Origin: JACDAN01 sp963842235
GTDB taxonomy: Bacteria; Actinomycetota; Thermoleophilia; Gaiellales; Gaiellaceae
Length of the DNA: 64,000 nucleotides
Assembly (NCBI GenBank): GCA_963842235.1
Contig: CAWJFT010000003.1
Location: forward strand, 310,001-374,000
Direction: 5' to 3'
Below the pieces are notes generated by a model. That model did not search any database. It was not told the origin of the DNA and saw nothing but the letters and a program-made list of their open reading frames with translations. The position numbers were made by a program, and so were the translations under genes. This document shows positions 1 through 10,880 of this stretch, piece by piece. Each line of letters begins with the position of its first letter. Positions within the stretch are counted from its first letter, which is position 1.

Positions 1-1050
1 CCCGAGCCGAACCCACGCGTCGAGGGCCTGAATCCGAAGTACACCTTCGACTCATTCGTCATCGGCTCCTCCAACCGCTTCGCCCACGCCGCCGCGCTGG
101 CCGTCGGCGAGGCGCCGGCGCAGGCCTATAACCCACTCTTCATCTACGGCGGGACCGGCCTCGGCAAGACCCACCTGCTCCAAGCGATCGGCCACTACAT
201 CGGTGAGCACCTGCGCGATCTCTCCGTCTGTTACGTCACGAGCGAGCGCTTCATGAACGACTTCATCAACTCGCTCCGCGACAAGCGGATCGAGGGCTTC
301 AAGCAGCGCTATCGGACCTTCGGTGTGCTCCTGATCGACGACATCCAGTTTCTGGAGCACAAGGAGCGGATCCAGGAGGAGTTCTTCCACACGTTCAACA
401 CGCTCTACGAGGCCGGCAAGCAGATCGTGATCTCCTCCGACCGGCCTCCGCGGCAGATCGCGACGCTCGAGCAGCGGCTGCGATCGCGTTTCGAGTGGGG
501 GCTCATGACCGACATCCAGCCACCCGACCTCGAGACGCGCATCGCAATCCTGCAGAAGAAGGCCAGGACGGACGGGATCCAGGTCGCCGACGCGGAACTG
601 ATGACCTTCATCGCCGGGCGCGTGTCGACCAACATCCGCGAGCTCGAGGGGGCACTGACGCGCGTCGTTGCCTTCGCCTCGCTGACAGGCCGGCCGATGA
701 CGGTCGACCTCGCGCAGGACGTGCTCCGCGACGTCTTTCCGCAAGGCGAGGCGGCCCAGGTCTCAATCGAGCTGATCCAGGACGAAGTCTCGGAGCGCTT
801 CGGCCTCTCGAAGGAAGAGCTGATCGGCGACAAACGCTCACAGAACATTGTCTATCCACGCCAGGTGGCGATGTATCTCTCACGCGAGCTCACCGATTCC
901 TCGCTGCCGAAGATCGGGCGGCACTTCGGCGGACGCGACCACACGACCGTGATCCACGCAACTTCGAAGATCGCACGCCTGATCCGCGAGGACCGCTCTG
1001 TGTACAACCTCGTGCAAGAGTTGACCGCGCGCGTCAAGCAGGCCGGCTGA
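1..1050 (+). CDS. dnaA: Chromosomal replication initiator DnaA (5' end cut off by window)
   Basis: DnaA binds oriC as an ATP-dependent initiator and opens the duplex. The reading frame is open from base 1, so domains I and II lie outside the window. What remains is the AAA+ module and the DNA-binding domain. The Walker A motif GGTGLGKTHLL is encoded near 148-180, Walker B LLIDDIQFL near 328-354, and the domain IV signature GRDHTTVIHA near 931-960. The gene is followed 151 bp later by dnaN in the usual replication-gene order. The gap to dnaN holds only weak DnaA-box lookalikes, so the origin is probably not there. The family assignment is certain; only the start is missing. Confidence 0.98.
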   Translation, partial: PEPNPRVEGLNPKYTFDSFVIGSSNRFAHAAALAVGEAPAQAYNPLFIYGGTGLGKTHLLQAIGHYIGEHLRDLSVCYVTSERFMNDFINSLRDKRIEGFKQRYRTFGVLLIDDIQFLEHKERIQEEFFHTFNTLYEAGKQIVISSDRPPRQIATLEQRLRSRFEWGLMTDIQPPDLETRIAILQKKARTDGIQVADAELMTFIAGRVSTNIRELEGALTRVVAFASLTGRPMTVDLAQDVLRDVFPQGEAAQVSIELIQDEVSERFGLSKEELIGDKRSQNIVYPRQVAMYLSRELTDSSLPKIGRHFGGRDHTTVIHATSKIARLIREDRSVYNLVQELTARVKQAG

Positions 1051-1201
1051 TTCTGTGGAGCCATATGACCTCCTCAGCGCGGCCTGTGCAAACCGCCGAC
1101 TTATTCCCAGTGCGCGTCCCCAGGCAAATGTCGCTCATGAAGCCGAGACATGGTGTCTTCCCCGCCTTCCACACTCCCTACAACTACTACTAGAGGATTA
1201 A

Positions 1202-2335
1202 ATGATTGAAACTGAAGTAGTTGTGGCCGGCGCCGCCCTGAAGACATCCGTCCCTCGCGACGGGCTCATCCGCCAACTCGCGATCGTCTCGCGTGCCGCA
1301 TCGACGCGGACGACCGTGCAGGTGCTGGGCGGGATCCTGCTCCGCGCCGAGACGGGGAAGCTTGCTCTTGCTGCGACAGACATGGAAATCTCGCTGCGGT
1401 CCTCCCTCGACGCTCAGGTGGATGCTGAGGGCGCGGTAGTGGTTCCCGGGAAGCTGCTCGTCGACATCGCACGGCTGCTCCCCGGTGAGGAGGTCTCGAT
1501 CGAGCATCTCGCGGGAGAGGGCGTGGTCGAGATCGTCAGCGGGTCTGCGTCGTACCGGATCCACACGTACAACCCTGAAGACTTCCCGCGCCTTCCCGAC
1601 CCTGCCGGCACGGAGATGGTCGATATTGACGCAGAAGCGCTGCTTGCGACGTCTGCAAAGGTGAGTCGCGCAGCGTCGCGGGACGAATCTCGGCCGGTGC
1701 TGACGGGCATCCTCGTCCGGTTCGAAGGCGAGAACCTCGTCATGGCGGCGACCGATTCGTATCGCCTCGCGGTGAAAGAGACTGGTTTGTCGAAGGCAGG
1801 GCCCGAGTTGGACGCGATCGTGCCGGCCAGAGCGCTCGGCGAGCTGGGGCGCATCGCCCAGGGCGCCTCGGAGCTACGGCTCGGCGTACAGGAGAACCAG
1901 GTGCTCTTTGCCAGCGACGGCGTCCTGCTGACGACGCGCCGTATCGAGGGCCAGTTCCCGAACTACCGCCAGCTGCTACCCGAGAGCTTCGAGCACGAGC
2001 TGACGCTGCCGCGCGAGGAACTTTTGGATGTGGTCCGCCGCGTCGCCGTGATGGCGCAACGGAATGCGCCGCTGCGCCTGCGCTTCTCGGAGGGCGAGCT
2101 GACGGTGTCGGCGCAGACGCAGGATGTTGGCGAAGGGCGCGAGTCGATTCCCATTCCCTTCGACGGCGAGGCGCTCGAGATCGGGTTCAACCCCGAGTTT
2201 CTGCGGGACGGGATCGAGTCCGCGGATGGAGACGCGCTGCGCTTGAAGCTGATCAGCCCCTTGCGGCCCTCAGTGCTCCAAGGCGAGAACGACGACTTCT
2301 CGTATCTCATCATGCCCATCCGACTAGCCGGATAG
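1202..2335 (+). CDS. dnaN: DNA polymerase III beta sliding clamp
   Basis: The ring-shaped clamp tethers the replicative polymerase to DNA. The 377-residue length and full-length conservation fit the family: the N-terminal repeat contains VLGGILLRAE and LAATDMEISL, and the C-terminus ends in the typical LIMPIRL. I chose ATG 1202 because an AGAGGA ribosome site lies at 1192-1197. This gives about 12 residues before the stretch KTSVPRDGL that usually opens the protein, so a later start (GTG 1223) is possible. The gene lies between dnaA and recF on the same strand and is followed by a repeat element at 2351-2421. Confidence 0.97.
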   Translation: MIETEVVVAGAALKTSVPRDGLIRQLAIVSRAASTRTTVQVLGGILLRAETGKLALAATDMEISLRSSLDAQVDAEGAVVVPGKLLVDIARLLPGEEVSIEHLAGEGVVEIVSGSASYRIHTYNPEDFPRLPDPAGTEMVDIDAEALLATSAKVSRAASRDESRPVLTGILVRFEGENLVMAATDSYRLAVKETGLSKAGPELDAIVPARALGELGRIAQGASELRLGVQENQVLFASDGVLLTTRRIEGQFPNYRQLLPESFEHELTLPREELLDVVRRVAVMAQRNAPLRLRFSEGELTVSAQTQDVGEGRESIPIPFDGEALEIGFNPEFLRDGIESADGDALRLKLISPLRPSVLQGENDDFSYLIMPIRLAG

Positions 2336-2350
2336 CCGACGTCGATCGTG

Positions 2351-2421
2351 TCGACCGGTCATTTCAGACGCTTTCGCGGGAAACCCGCGAACGCTGACGA
2401 CGGCGTCGCAAGCGACGCCTT
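2351..2421 (+). repeat. Two-hairpin intergenic repeat, copy A (dnaN-recF gap)
   Basis: Copy A opens with TCGACCGGTCATTTCAGACG, identical to the copy at 47913. It then forms hairpin 1 (TTCGCGGG/CCCGCGAA, 2373-2380 with 2384-2391, loop AAA) and hairpin 2 (GGCGTCGC/GCGACGCC, 2402-2409 with 2412-2419, loop AA). The element ends 9 nt before the proposed CTG start of recF. Compared with the other copy, the hairpin 1 stem differs in sequence but stays paired, which points to selection on structure. Confidence 0.8.
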
Positions 2422-2430
2422 AGTGGCCGG

Positions 2431-3498
2431 CTGATCGTCAGGACGCTCGAGCTCAGGGACTACAGGTCGTACCCACGGCTCGAGCTCGCGCTGGAGCCGG
2501 GGATCGTGCTCGCCGTGGGTCCCAACGGCGCCGGCAAGACGAACCTTCTCGAGAGTCTGCATTTAGCCGCGCAGGGGTTCTCGCCACGGACACGGTCCGA
2601 CGCGCAGCTCATTCGCTTCGGGGAGAGTGGTGCGCGGGTGGCTGTCGAGGGCGATCACGGCGGCTCTCCGGTGTCCGTAGAGGTCACGCTTCGGCTCGGC
2701 GAGGCCAAGCAGGCGCGTCTGAACGGCGCTCCCCTGCGTGCCGCCGAGGAGCTTCGCTCCCGCCTGCCTACGCTTGTCTTCACGCCGGACCGGCTTGCGA
2801 TCGTCAAAGGGGGGCCGGCCGTGCGCCGGGCGTACTTCGATCGCTCACTGGCGCGCCTGCTGCCCGCACGGGCGACGGCACCGACGGACTATGCGGCTGC
2901 GCTGGCACAGCGAAACGGAGCGCTGCGCCGCGTGGCGGCCGGGTACTCATCGCCGGACGCTCTCGAGCCGTGGACCGGGCAGGTCGCAGACCTGGGTCGA
3001 GAGCTCGTCGCGGCCCGCCGAGAGCTACTTGAGCTACTGACGCCCGCCTTCTCGGAAACCGCCGAGGAGCTGCGGCTCGGCGCGGCTGCGCTGCGCTACG
3101 AGGGAGAGGAGCCCTCGCGGGAGGAGCTCGAGGGGCGGTTGGAGCAGGATCTCGCGCGCGGCTCCACGAGCCTTGGTCCGCATCGCCACGACGTCGCTGT
3201 CACAGCGGGAGACCGGGATCTACGTGCATTCGGCTCTCAGGGAGAACAGCGCCTAGCCGTCCTGTCACTGCTGCTTGCGGAGGCTGATCTGCTCGCCAAA
3301 CGCGGGCCGGCGGGGCCGTTACTGCTCCTCGATGACGTGCTGTCGGAGCTCGATCCCGACCGGCGAACGATTCTCACCGAGCGTCTGCGATGGCGCGGCG
3401 CACAAGCGTTTCTGACCGCAACCACAGACGCGGCGCTTCCAGGGTCTCCCGACGAGTTGATCGAGGTACGGCCGGGCGAGGCGCGGAGAGCGGGGTGA
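2431..3498 (+). CDS. recF: DNA replication/repair ATPase RecF
   Basis: RecF is an SMC-like ATPase that helps load RecA at gaps. Walker A GPNGAGKTN is encoded near 2520-2546. The ABC signature region (GSQGEQRLAVLSLLLAE) and Walker B (LLLLDDVLSELD) lie near the C-terminus. The conserved N-terminal strand VRTLELRDYRSY is encoded in frame upstream of the first GTG (2506). The only plausible initiation codon between the in-frame TGA at 2395 and that strand is CTG 2431, which has no good ribosome site. From 2431 the protein is 355 residues, near the family norm; starting at 2506 would remove beta-strand 1. The stop overlaps the next gene's start (GTGA). Confidence 0.93.
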   Translation: MIVRTLELRDYRSYPRLELALEPGIVLAVGPNGAGKTNLLESLHLAAQGFSPRTRSDAQLIRFGESGARVAVEGDHGGSPVSVEVTLRLGEAKQARLNGAPLRAAEELRSRLPTLVFTPDRLAIVKGGPAVRRAYFDRSLARLLPARATAPTDYAAALAQRNGALRRVAAGYSSPDALEPWTGQVADLGRELVAARRELLELLTPAFSETAEELRLGAAALRYEGEEPSREELEGRLEQDLARGSTSLGPHRHDVAVTAGDRDLRAFGSQGEQRLAVLSLLLAEADLLAKRGPAGPLLLLDDVLSELDPDRRTILTERLRWRGAQAFLTATTDAALPGSPDELIEVRPGEARRAG

Positions 3499-3977
3499 GC
3501 AAGCCCCTGGAGCCGATCGGCGACGCCGTCCAGGGCGAGCTCGGCCGTTTCGGACGAGGCGGAGCGATCGCCGAGATCGTGAACGTCTGGCCGCAAGCCG
3601 TCGGGGAGTCGATCGCGCGTAACGCGTGGCCGGCGCGGATTGCACGCGACGGGACGCTGCATGTCGCGACGAGCTCGTCGACCTGGGCATTCGAGCTCGC
3701 GCTGCTGGAGTCCGATATCCGCGAGCGTCTGGCTGCGTCGCTCGGTCGGGATGCCCCCGCGAGTCTGCGTTTTGCTCCGGGCCGGCTTCCGGAACCGCCA
3801 CGCGACCCGGCTGAAACGGCCCCCAGAGCGCCGCGCGAACCGACGCCGGCGCAGCAGGCGGAGGGGGAGCGTGTGGCCGCGCCGATCGAGGATCAAAATC
3901 TACGCAAAGTTGTTGCACGTGCGGCCGCTGCAAGCCTCGCGCAGGCACCGGGACCTCCGCCCGATCTGGTAGACTGA
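3495..3977 (+). CDS. DUF721 / DciA-like protein
   Basis: DUF721 (DciA) proteins help load the replicative helicase in many bacteria that lack DnaC. The 160-residue product has the DUF721 core early (GRGGAIAEIVNVWPQAVGESIARNAWP, quoted here only as region 22-48 with key residues W, P and VG), followed by a Pro/Ala-rich, probably disordered tail from about residue 95. GTG 3495 is chosen because it overlaps the recF stop in the GTGA arrangement typical of coupled genes. Placement between recF and gyrB is the standard actinobacterial context. Confidence 0.85.
   Translation: MSKPLEPIGDAVQGELGRFGRGGAIAEIVNVWPQAVGESIARNAWPARIARDGTLHVATSSSTWAFELALLESDIRERLAASLGRDAPASLRFAPGRLPEPPRDPAETAPRAPREPTPAQQAEGERVAAPIEDQNLRKVVARAAAASLAQAPGPPPDLVD
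3970..3975 (+). promoter_or_regulatory. Possible -10 box for gyrB
   Basis: TAGACT, the actinobacterial TANNNT -10 pattern, lies at the very end of the preceding gene. It would place transcription start near 3981-3984, just before the hairpin in the gyrB leader. No clear -35 is visible. Confidence 0.35.
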
Positions 3978-3982
3978 TCTCG

Positions 3983-4014
3983 GCCCTAAAAGCGGCGAAA
4001 TGCAGGGCTTTTTT
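3983..4014 (+). terminator. Terminator-like hairpin in gyrB leader
   Basis: GCCCT (3983-3987) pairs with AGGGC (4004-4008) and is followed at once by six T residues (4009-4014), the layout of an intrinsic terminator. AAAAGC (3988-3993) can instead pair with GCTTTT (4007-4012), and this pairing excludes the first. The gyrB TTG start is 2 nt after the T tract, so the structure could attenuate transcription or mask initiation. The stem is short, so confidence is modest. Confidence 0.4.
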
Positions 4015-4016
4015 CT

Positions 4017-6402
<2,386 letters not shown>

Positions 6403-6410
<8 letters not shown>

Positions 6411-8895
6411 TCTCGACACGGGCGCGCTGAACCCGGGCCGGATCGAGGATCGCCTCCTCGACGACGAGATGCGGTCGAGCTTCCTCGACTACGCGATGAG
6501 CGTGATCGTCTCGCGCGCGCTGCCCGATGTCCGCGACGGCCTGAAGCCCGTGCACCGGCGCGTCCTTTACGGAATGCACGAGGCCGGGCTCCAGCCGAAC
6601 CGGCCGTATCGCAAGTCGGCCCGCGTCGTCGGGGACGTGATGGGCAACTTCCACCCGCACGGCGACGCGCCGATCTACGACGCACTCGTCCGCATGGCGC
6701 AGCCGTTCTCGTTGCGGTATCCGCTCGTGGACGGCCAGGGGAACTTCGGCTCGATCGACGACGACCCGCCGGCCGCGATGCGCTACAGCGAGGCGCGCCT
6801 GTCGCGGATCGCGACCGAGATGCTCAGCGACATCGACGCCGACACCGTCGACTTCATGCCGAACTACGACGAGTCGCGGCGTGAGCCCTCCGTTCTGCCC
6901 TCCCGCTTCCCGAACCTGCTGGTCAACGGTTCCACCGGGATTGCGGTCGGCATGGCGACAAACATTCCGCCCCATCGCCTCTCCGAGGTCGTAGACGCGC
7001 TCGTGCTGCTGATCGACGAGCCCGATGTCTCCGTCGACCGGCTCACGCGTCACGTCAAAGGCCCCGACTTCCCCACAGGAGGGATCGTCGTCGGGCGCGA
7101 AGGCATCCGCGAGGCGTATCGCTCGGGCCGCGGCCGCATCGTGATGCGGGCGCGCGCACACATCGAGGAGCTCCGCGGCGGACGCTCGGCGATCGTCGTC
7201 ACGGAGCTGCCGTACGGCGTGAAGAAGGGCGGCGACTCGGGAGTGATCAAGAAGATCGCCGACCTCGTCCAGGACAAGGTGCTGACCGAGGTCTCGGACC
7301 TTCAGGATCACTCCGACCGCACCGGGATGCGGATCCAGGTCGAGCTCAAGCGGGACGCGATTCCGCAGGTCGTTCTCAACAAGCTCTTCAAGCACACGTC
7401 TCTGCAGTCCACGTTCGGCTACAACGCCGTCGCGCTCGTCGACGGCGTGCCGCGCACCCTCTCCCTGCTGGAGCTGCTCAGCCACTACCTCGATTTCCAG
7501 CGCGAGGTTGTCGTGCGCCGCTCGAAGCACGAGCTCCGCCAGGCCGAGCGGCGCGCGCACGTTCTCGAGGGCTTCGTCAAGGCGCTCGACAACCTGGACG
7601 CGGTGATCGCGTTGATCCGCGGCGCCGCGGACGCCGACGAGGCTCGCGCGGGGCTCATGACCGAGTTCGACCTCTCCGAGGTGCAGGCACAGGCGATTCT
7701 CGATCTGCGACTCCGCGCGCTGACTGCGCTCGAGCGCAAGCGCGTCGAGGAGGAGTACGCGGAGCTTCAGAAGCGGATCGGAGAGCTCCGTGCGATTCTC
7801 GGCGACGAGAAGCGAATCGACGGACTGGTGAAGGGCGAGCTCCTCGAGCTCAAGGAGCGCTACGGTCGGACCGACGACCGGCGCACGGAGATCGTCGCCG
7901 CGGAGGGCGAGCTCGAGCTCGAGGATCTGATCGCGGAAGAGGACATGGTCATCGCGATCACGCGGTCGGGCTACATCAAGCGGCTACCCGTCACGACCTA
8001 CCGCGAGCAGCGGCGCGGCGGGATCGGCGTCATGGGGATGGAGCTCAAGGACGAGGACTACATCGAGCACCTCTTCGTCGCCTCCACCCACGACTACATC
8101 CTCTTCTTCACGTCCGTCGGCAAGGTCTACCGGCTCAAGGTCCACGAGCTTCCGCTCGGGACGCGCCAGGCAAAGGGCCGCGCGATCGCGAACTTCCTGC
8201 CCTTCGCGCAGGGAGAGACGATCCGAGCCGTCATCGCGACGCGCGACTTCAAGGAGGCCGAGTACCTGGTCGCGGCGACGAAGAACGGGATCGTCAAGAA
8301 GACGCGGTTCGAGGAGTACAACACCCCGCTGAAGGCCGACGGGATCATCGCCATCAACCTGCGGGAGGGGGACGAGCTGATCGGCGTCGTCCACACCGAC
8401 GGAGACGACGACATTCTCATGGTCTCCCGCAAGGGGCAGGCGATCCGCTTCCACGAGAGCGACACGCGGCCGATGGGCCGAGCAACCGGCGGTGTCCGCG
8501 GGATGAACCTGCGCAAGGGCGACGAGGTGATCGCGATCAACCGCGCCGAGAACGACGCCGACCTGCTCGTGGTGACCGAGAACGGTTACGCCAAGCGGAC
8601 GCGCATCGCCGAGTACCCGGTCAAGGGCCGCGGAGGCCTGGGTGTCAAAACCGTGCAGCTGACCGAGGCAAAGGGCCAGCTCGCGGGCGCACGCGTTGTC
8701 CGCGCCGGCTATCAGGTGATGCTGATCTCGACCGGCGGGACAGTCATCCGCATGCCGGTGGAGGACCTCAGGCAGATGGGCCGTGCCACACAGGGCGTGA
8801 TCGCTATGCGGCTTCGCGAGGGGGAAAACGTCTCGACGCTCGCGCCCGTCGTCGAAGCTGCGAACGGCCCAGACGAAGTAGAAGCGGACCAGTAG
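6403..8895 (+). CDS. gyrA: DNA gyrase subunit A
   Basis: GyrA is the breakage-reunion subunit. The 830-residue protein has the winged-helix core with catalytic Tyr about residue 128 in AMRYSEARL, a coiled tower and the C-terminal beta-pinwheel with a GyrA box (QRRGGIG). In the quinolone-determining region the sequence is HPHGDAPIYD. Ala replaces the E. coli Ser83 position, as in mycobacteria, and Pro follows where M. tuberculosis has Ser91. ATG 6403 lies within the end of gyrB, so the two subunits are translationally coupled. Confidence 0.98.
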
Positions 8896-8984
8896 CGTCC
8901 CTTTTCGGCTCTTCCCATTCGGAGGGCATAGCGTTATCTTCTTCGAGCGGGGTCCGCCACATACGACGAAAGCAAAGGTGTTGT

Positions 8985-9320
8985 ATGCCCCCTTCGACGC
9001 AAGCTGATCTGCTCGAGCCGATCGATCTGGCCGAGCACCTGACCAAGCTGGAGCTCTATCTCGGGCAGGTTTGTCAGATCGCCGGAATCTCGAAAATGCA
9101 ACTCGACTACTGGACGAACAAGGCGCAGATCCCAACCAAAGGCCGAAAGCAACGCATCTACGACATGGATGCGGTCGAGACCGTCATGTTGATCAAGCAG
9201 GCCAAGGACAAGGGTCTCAACCTCGGTGCTGCGATCGACGCTGCCCGGCGCTTCCGGGAGCGCGAGCACGGGCTCTCGGAGGCCGTGATGGCGGAGGCGG
9301 CTATCTCGGCGAGCGCCTGA
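8985..9320 (+). CDS. Small MerR-like HTH regulator
   Basis: The 111-residue protein has a winged helix-turn-helix of MerR type (about residues 28-75: YLGQVCQIAGISKMQLDYWTN, region only, then a basic turn and YDMDAVETV). A short helical tail follows instead of an effector domain. It probably binds DNA as a dimer, and the target is unknown. It stands alone after gyrA with its own 89-bp upstream region. Its 3' end overlaps the convergent galT by 20 nt. Confidence 0.75.
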   Translation: MPPSTQADLLEPIDLAEHLTKLELYLGQVCQIAGISKMQLDYWTNKAQIPTKGRKQRIYDMDAVETVMLIKQAKDKGLNLGAAIDAARRFREREHGLSEAVMAEAAISASA

Positions 9321-10107
9321 GCCTGTCCTCCGCCTCACTGGGCGGCAGGACGTTGATGAAGATGCCCGCGCCGAGCTCAACGGCCGCCAATGCCGTTAGG
9401 CGCGGCGCGAAATGGAGGTGCCACGGCGGGCCGGAATGGAACCAGGCGTTCCACGGCCGCATGCCCTCGGCGTCGTGGAGCCGGTGAACGAGGTCGCGGA
9501 GGAGGACGAGGCCGGCGGCGAGCGACCCTTCCTCGTCGACCGGCCCGATCAGGCACTCGTAGGGACCTGCGCCGACGGGATGGACAGCGGCGACGACACC
9601 ACCCCGGCGCTCGAGCTCGCCGACGAGTAGCTCCGGTAACCGCTCCGGATGCTCGGCGGCAATCGCAGGCGGCGGGTCGTCCATCCAGATGAGCTGCGAA
9701 TGGCTGTGCGGGAGACTCGCGCCGGCGAGTCTGCCTTCGTTCACGATCGCGAGGAGCTCGCCGTCCGGCTCGTCGGCCCGGCGTTCGAGCCACGCCCGGG
9801 CGATCAAAGCGATCTGATCGTCGTCAAGCTCGGCAAATGAACGGACGTGCTCGGGCGAGTGGATGACGACCTCCTGCCGTTCGAAGGCGGGATAGAGGTT
9901 CGGAACGACGCGGACGCGCCAGGGATCGCCGAGCACGAGGGTCTGGGGCGGAGTGCGGTCCTCGCGGCCGGCGCAGAAGGGGCACGACTCGAGTTCCTCT
10001 TCCGTAGCCGGCTCGATCTCGGGGAGCCAGGCGCCTGGGCGTCCGCTTCGGCCGGGCGCGAAGACCACCCGCCGGCCGGTGAGTGGATCCTCTCGGACGT
10101 CGGTCAG
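9301..10107 (-). CDS. galT: Galactose-1-phosphate uridylyltransferase (HIT superfamily)
   Basis: GalT transfers UMP from UDP-glucose to galactose-1-phosphate (Leloir pathway). Visible motifs are the zinc-site CPFCAGRE, the substrate loop VPNLYPAF, the catalytic LPHSHSQ and a late HLHFAPR. The first GTG start (10068) cuts off a conserved opening; the frame continues upstream as TDVREDPLTGRRVV. The only upstream candidate is CTG 10107, overlapping the stop of the SPFH gene (CTGA). From there the protein is 268 residues, shorter than the 340-350 of classical GalT. It is the last gene of the nfeD-SPFH-galT operon. A related nucleotidyltransferase activity (for example an ADP-glucose phosphorylase-like one) cannot be excluded. 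Confidence 0.82.
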   Translation of the reverse strand: MTDVREDPLTGRRVVFAPGRSGRPGAWLPEIEPATEEELESCPFCAGREDRTPPQTLVLGDPWRVRVVPNLYPAFERQEVVIHSPEHVRSFAELDDDQIALIARAWLERRADEPDGELLAIVNEGRLAGASLPHSHSQLIWMDDPPPAIAAEHPERLPELLVGELERRGGVVAAVHPVGAGPYECLIGPVDEEGSLAAGLVLLRDLVHRLHDAEGMRPWNAWFHSGPPWHLHFAPRLTALAAVELGAGIFINVLPPSEAEDRLRRSPR

Positions 10108-10871
10108 CTGCTGCTGCCGCCCGCCTTCTCGAGCAGCGGTTTGAACAGCTCGATCGGCAGCGGCAGGATGATCGTCGACGAGCGCTCGGAGCTGATCTCG
10201 AGCATCGTCTGCAGGAAGCGAAGCTGGAGCGACATTGGGTTCTCCGACAGCACCTGTGCGGCGTCCTTCAGCCGCTCCGAGGCCTGGAACTCACCTTCGG
10301 CTGCGATCACCTTCGCGCGCCGCTCGCGCTCGGCCTCGGCCTGGCGGGCCATCGCGCGTTGCATCCCCGCGGGGATCTCGACGTCCTTGACCTCGACGAT
10401 CGAGACCTTGACACCCCACGGTGACGTGGCCTCGTCGATGATCTGCTGCAGGATCGTGTTGATCTTGTCCCTTTCGGACAACAATTCGTCAAGGACGTGC
10501 TGGCCGAGGACGCTGCGGAGCGTCGTCTGCGCGATCTGCGAAGTCGCGACCATGAAGTTCTCGACCTGCACGATCGCCCTCTCGGGATCGATGATCCGGA
10601 AGTAGGCGACGGCGTTCACCCGAACGGGGACGTTGTCCTTGGTGATGACCTCCTGCGGCGGGACGTTGAGCGTCACCGTGCGCAGGTCGACGCGAACCAT
10701 CTTGTCGATGATCGGAATCAGGAGGAAGAGGCCCGGGCCCTTCGGTGGAGACTTCAGCCGCCCGAGCCGGAAGATGACGCCGCGCTCGTACTCGCGGGCA
10801 ACCCGGACGGACGCCGCCAGCAGCAGGATGAGAATGACAGCGACAGCTGCAAGGGCGATTAGCAGGACCAC
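10104..10871 (-). CDS. SPFH/band-7 membrane protein (slipin/stomatin-like)
   Basis: The 255-residue protein starts with one N-terminal membrane helix (residues 1-22) and continues as a band-7 domain (EYERGVIFRLGRLK, then GPGLFLLIPIIDKMVRVDLR, described as region 29-65) and a helical region rich in Ala/Glu/Arg. Slipins form oligomers at the cytoplasmic membrane and are often encoded next to NfeD proteases, as here (nfeD stop 9 nt upstream). GTG 10871 is the start. It is probably cleaved by or partnered with the NfeD product; that link is inferred from family knowledge. Confidence 0.9.
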   Translation of the reverse strand: MVLLIALAAVAVILILLLAASVRVAREYERGVIFRLGRLKSPPKGPGLFLLIPIIDKMVRVDLRTVTLNVPPQEVITKDNVPVRVNAVAYFRIIDPERAIVQVENFMVATSQIAQTTLRSVLGQHVLDELLSERDKINTILQQIIDEATSPWGVKVSIVEVKDVEIPAGMQRAMARQAEAERERRAKVIAAEGEFQASERLKDAAQVLSENPMSLQLRFLQTMLEISSERSSTIILPLPIELFKPLLEKAGGSSS

Positions 10872-10880
10872 GGCGAGATC

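Noticed and set aside
1051..1201. Possible oriC between dnaA and dnaN
   Set aside because: Only weak DnaA-box lookalikes (for example TTATTCCCA at 1101-1109, two mismatches) and no AT-rich unwinding stretch are visible. An origin should have several good boxes.
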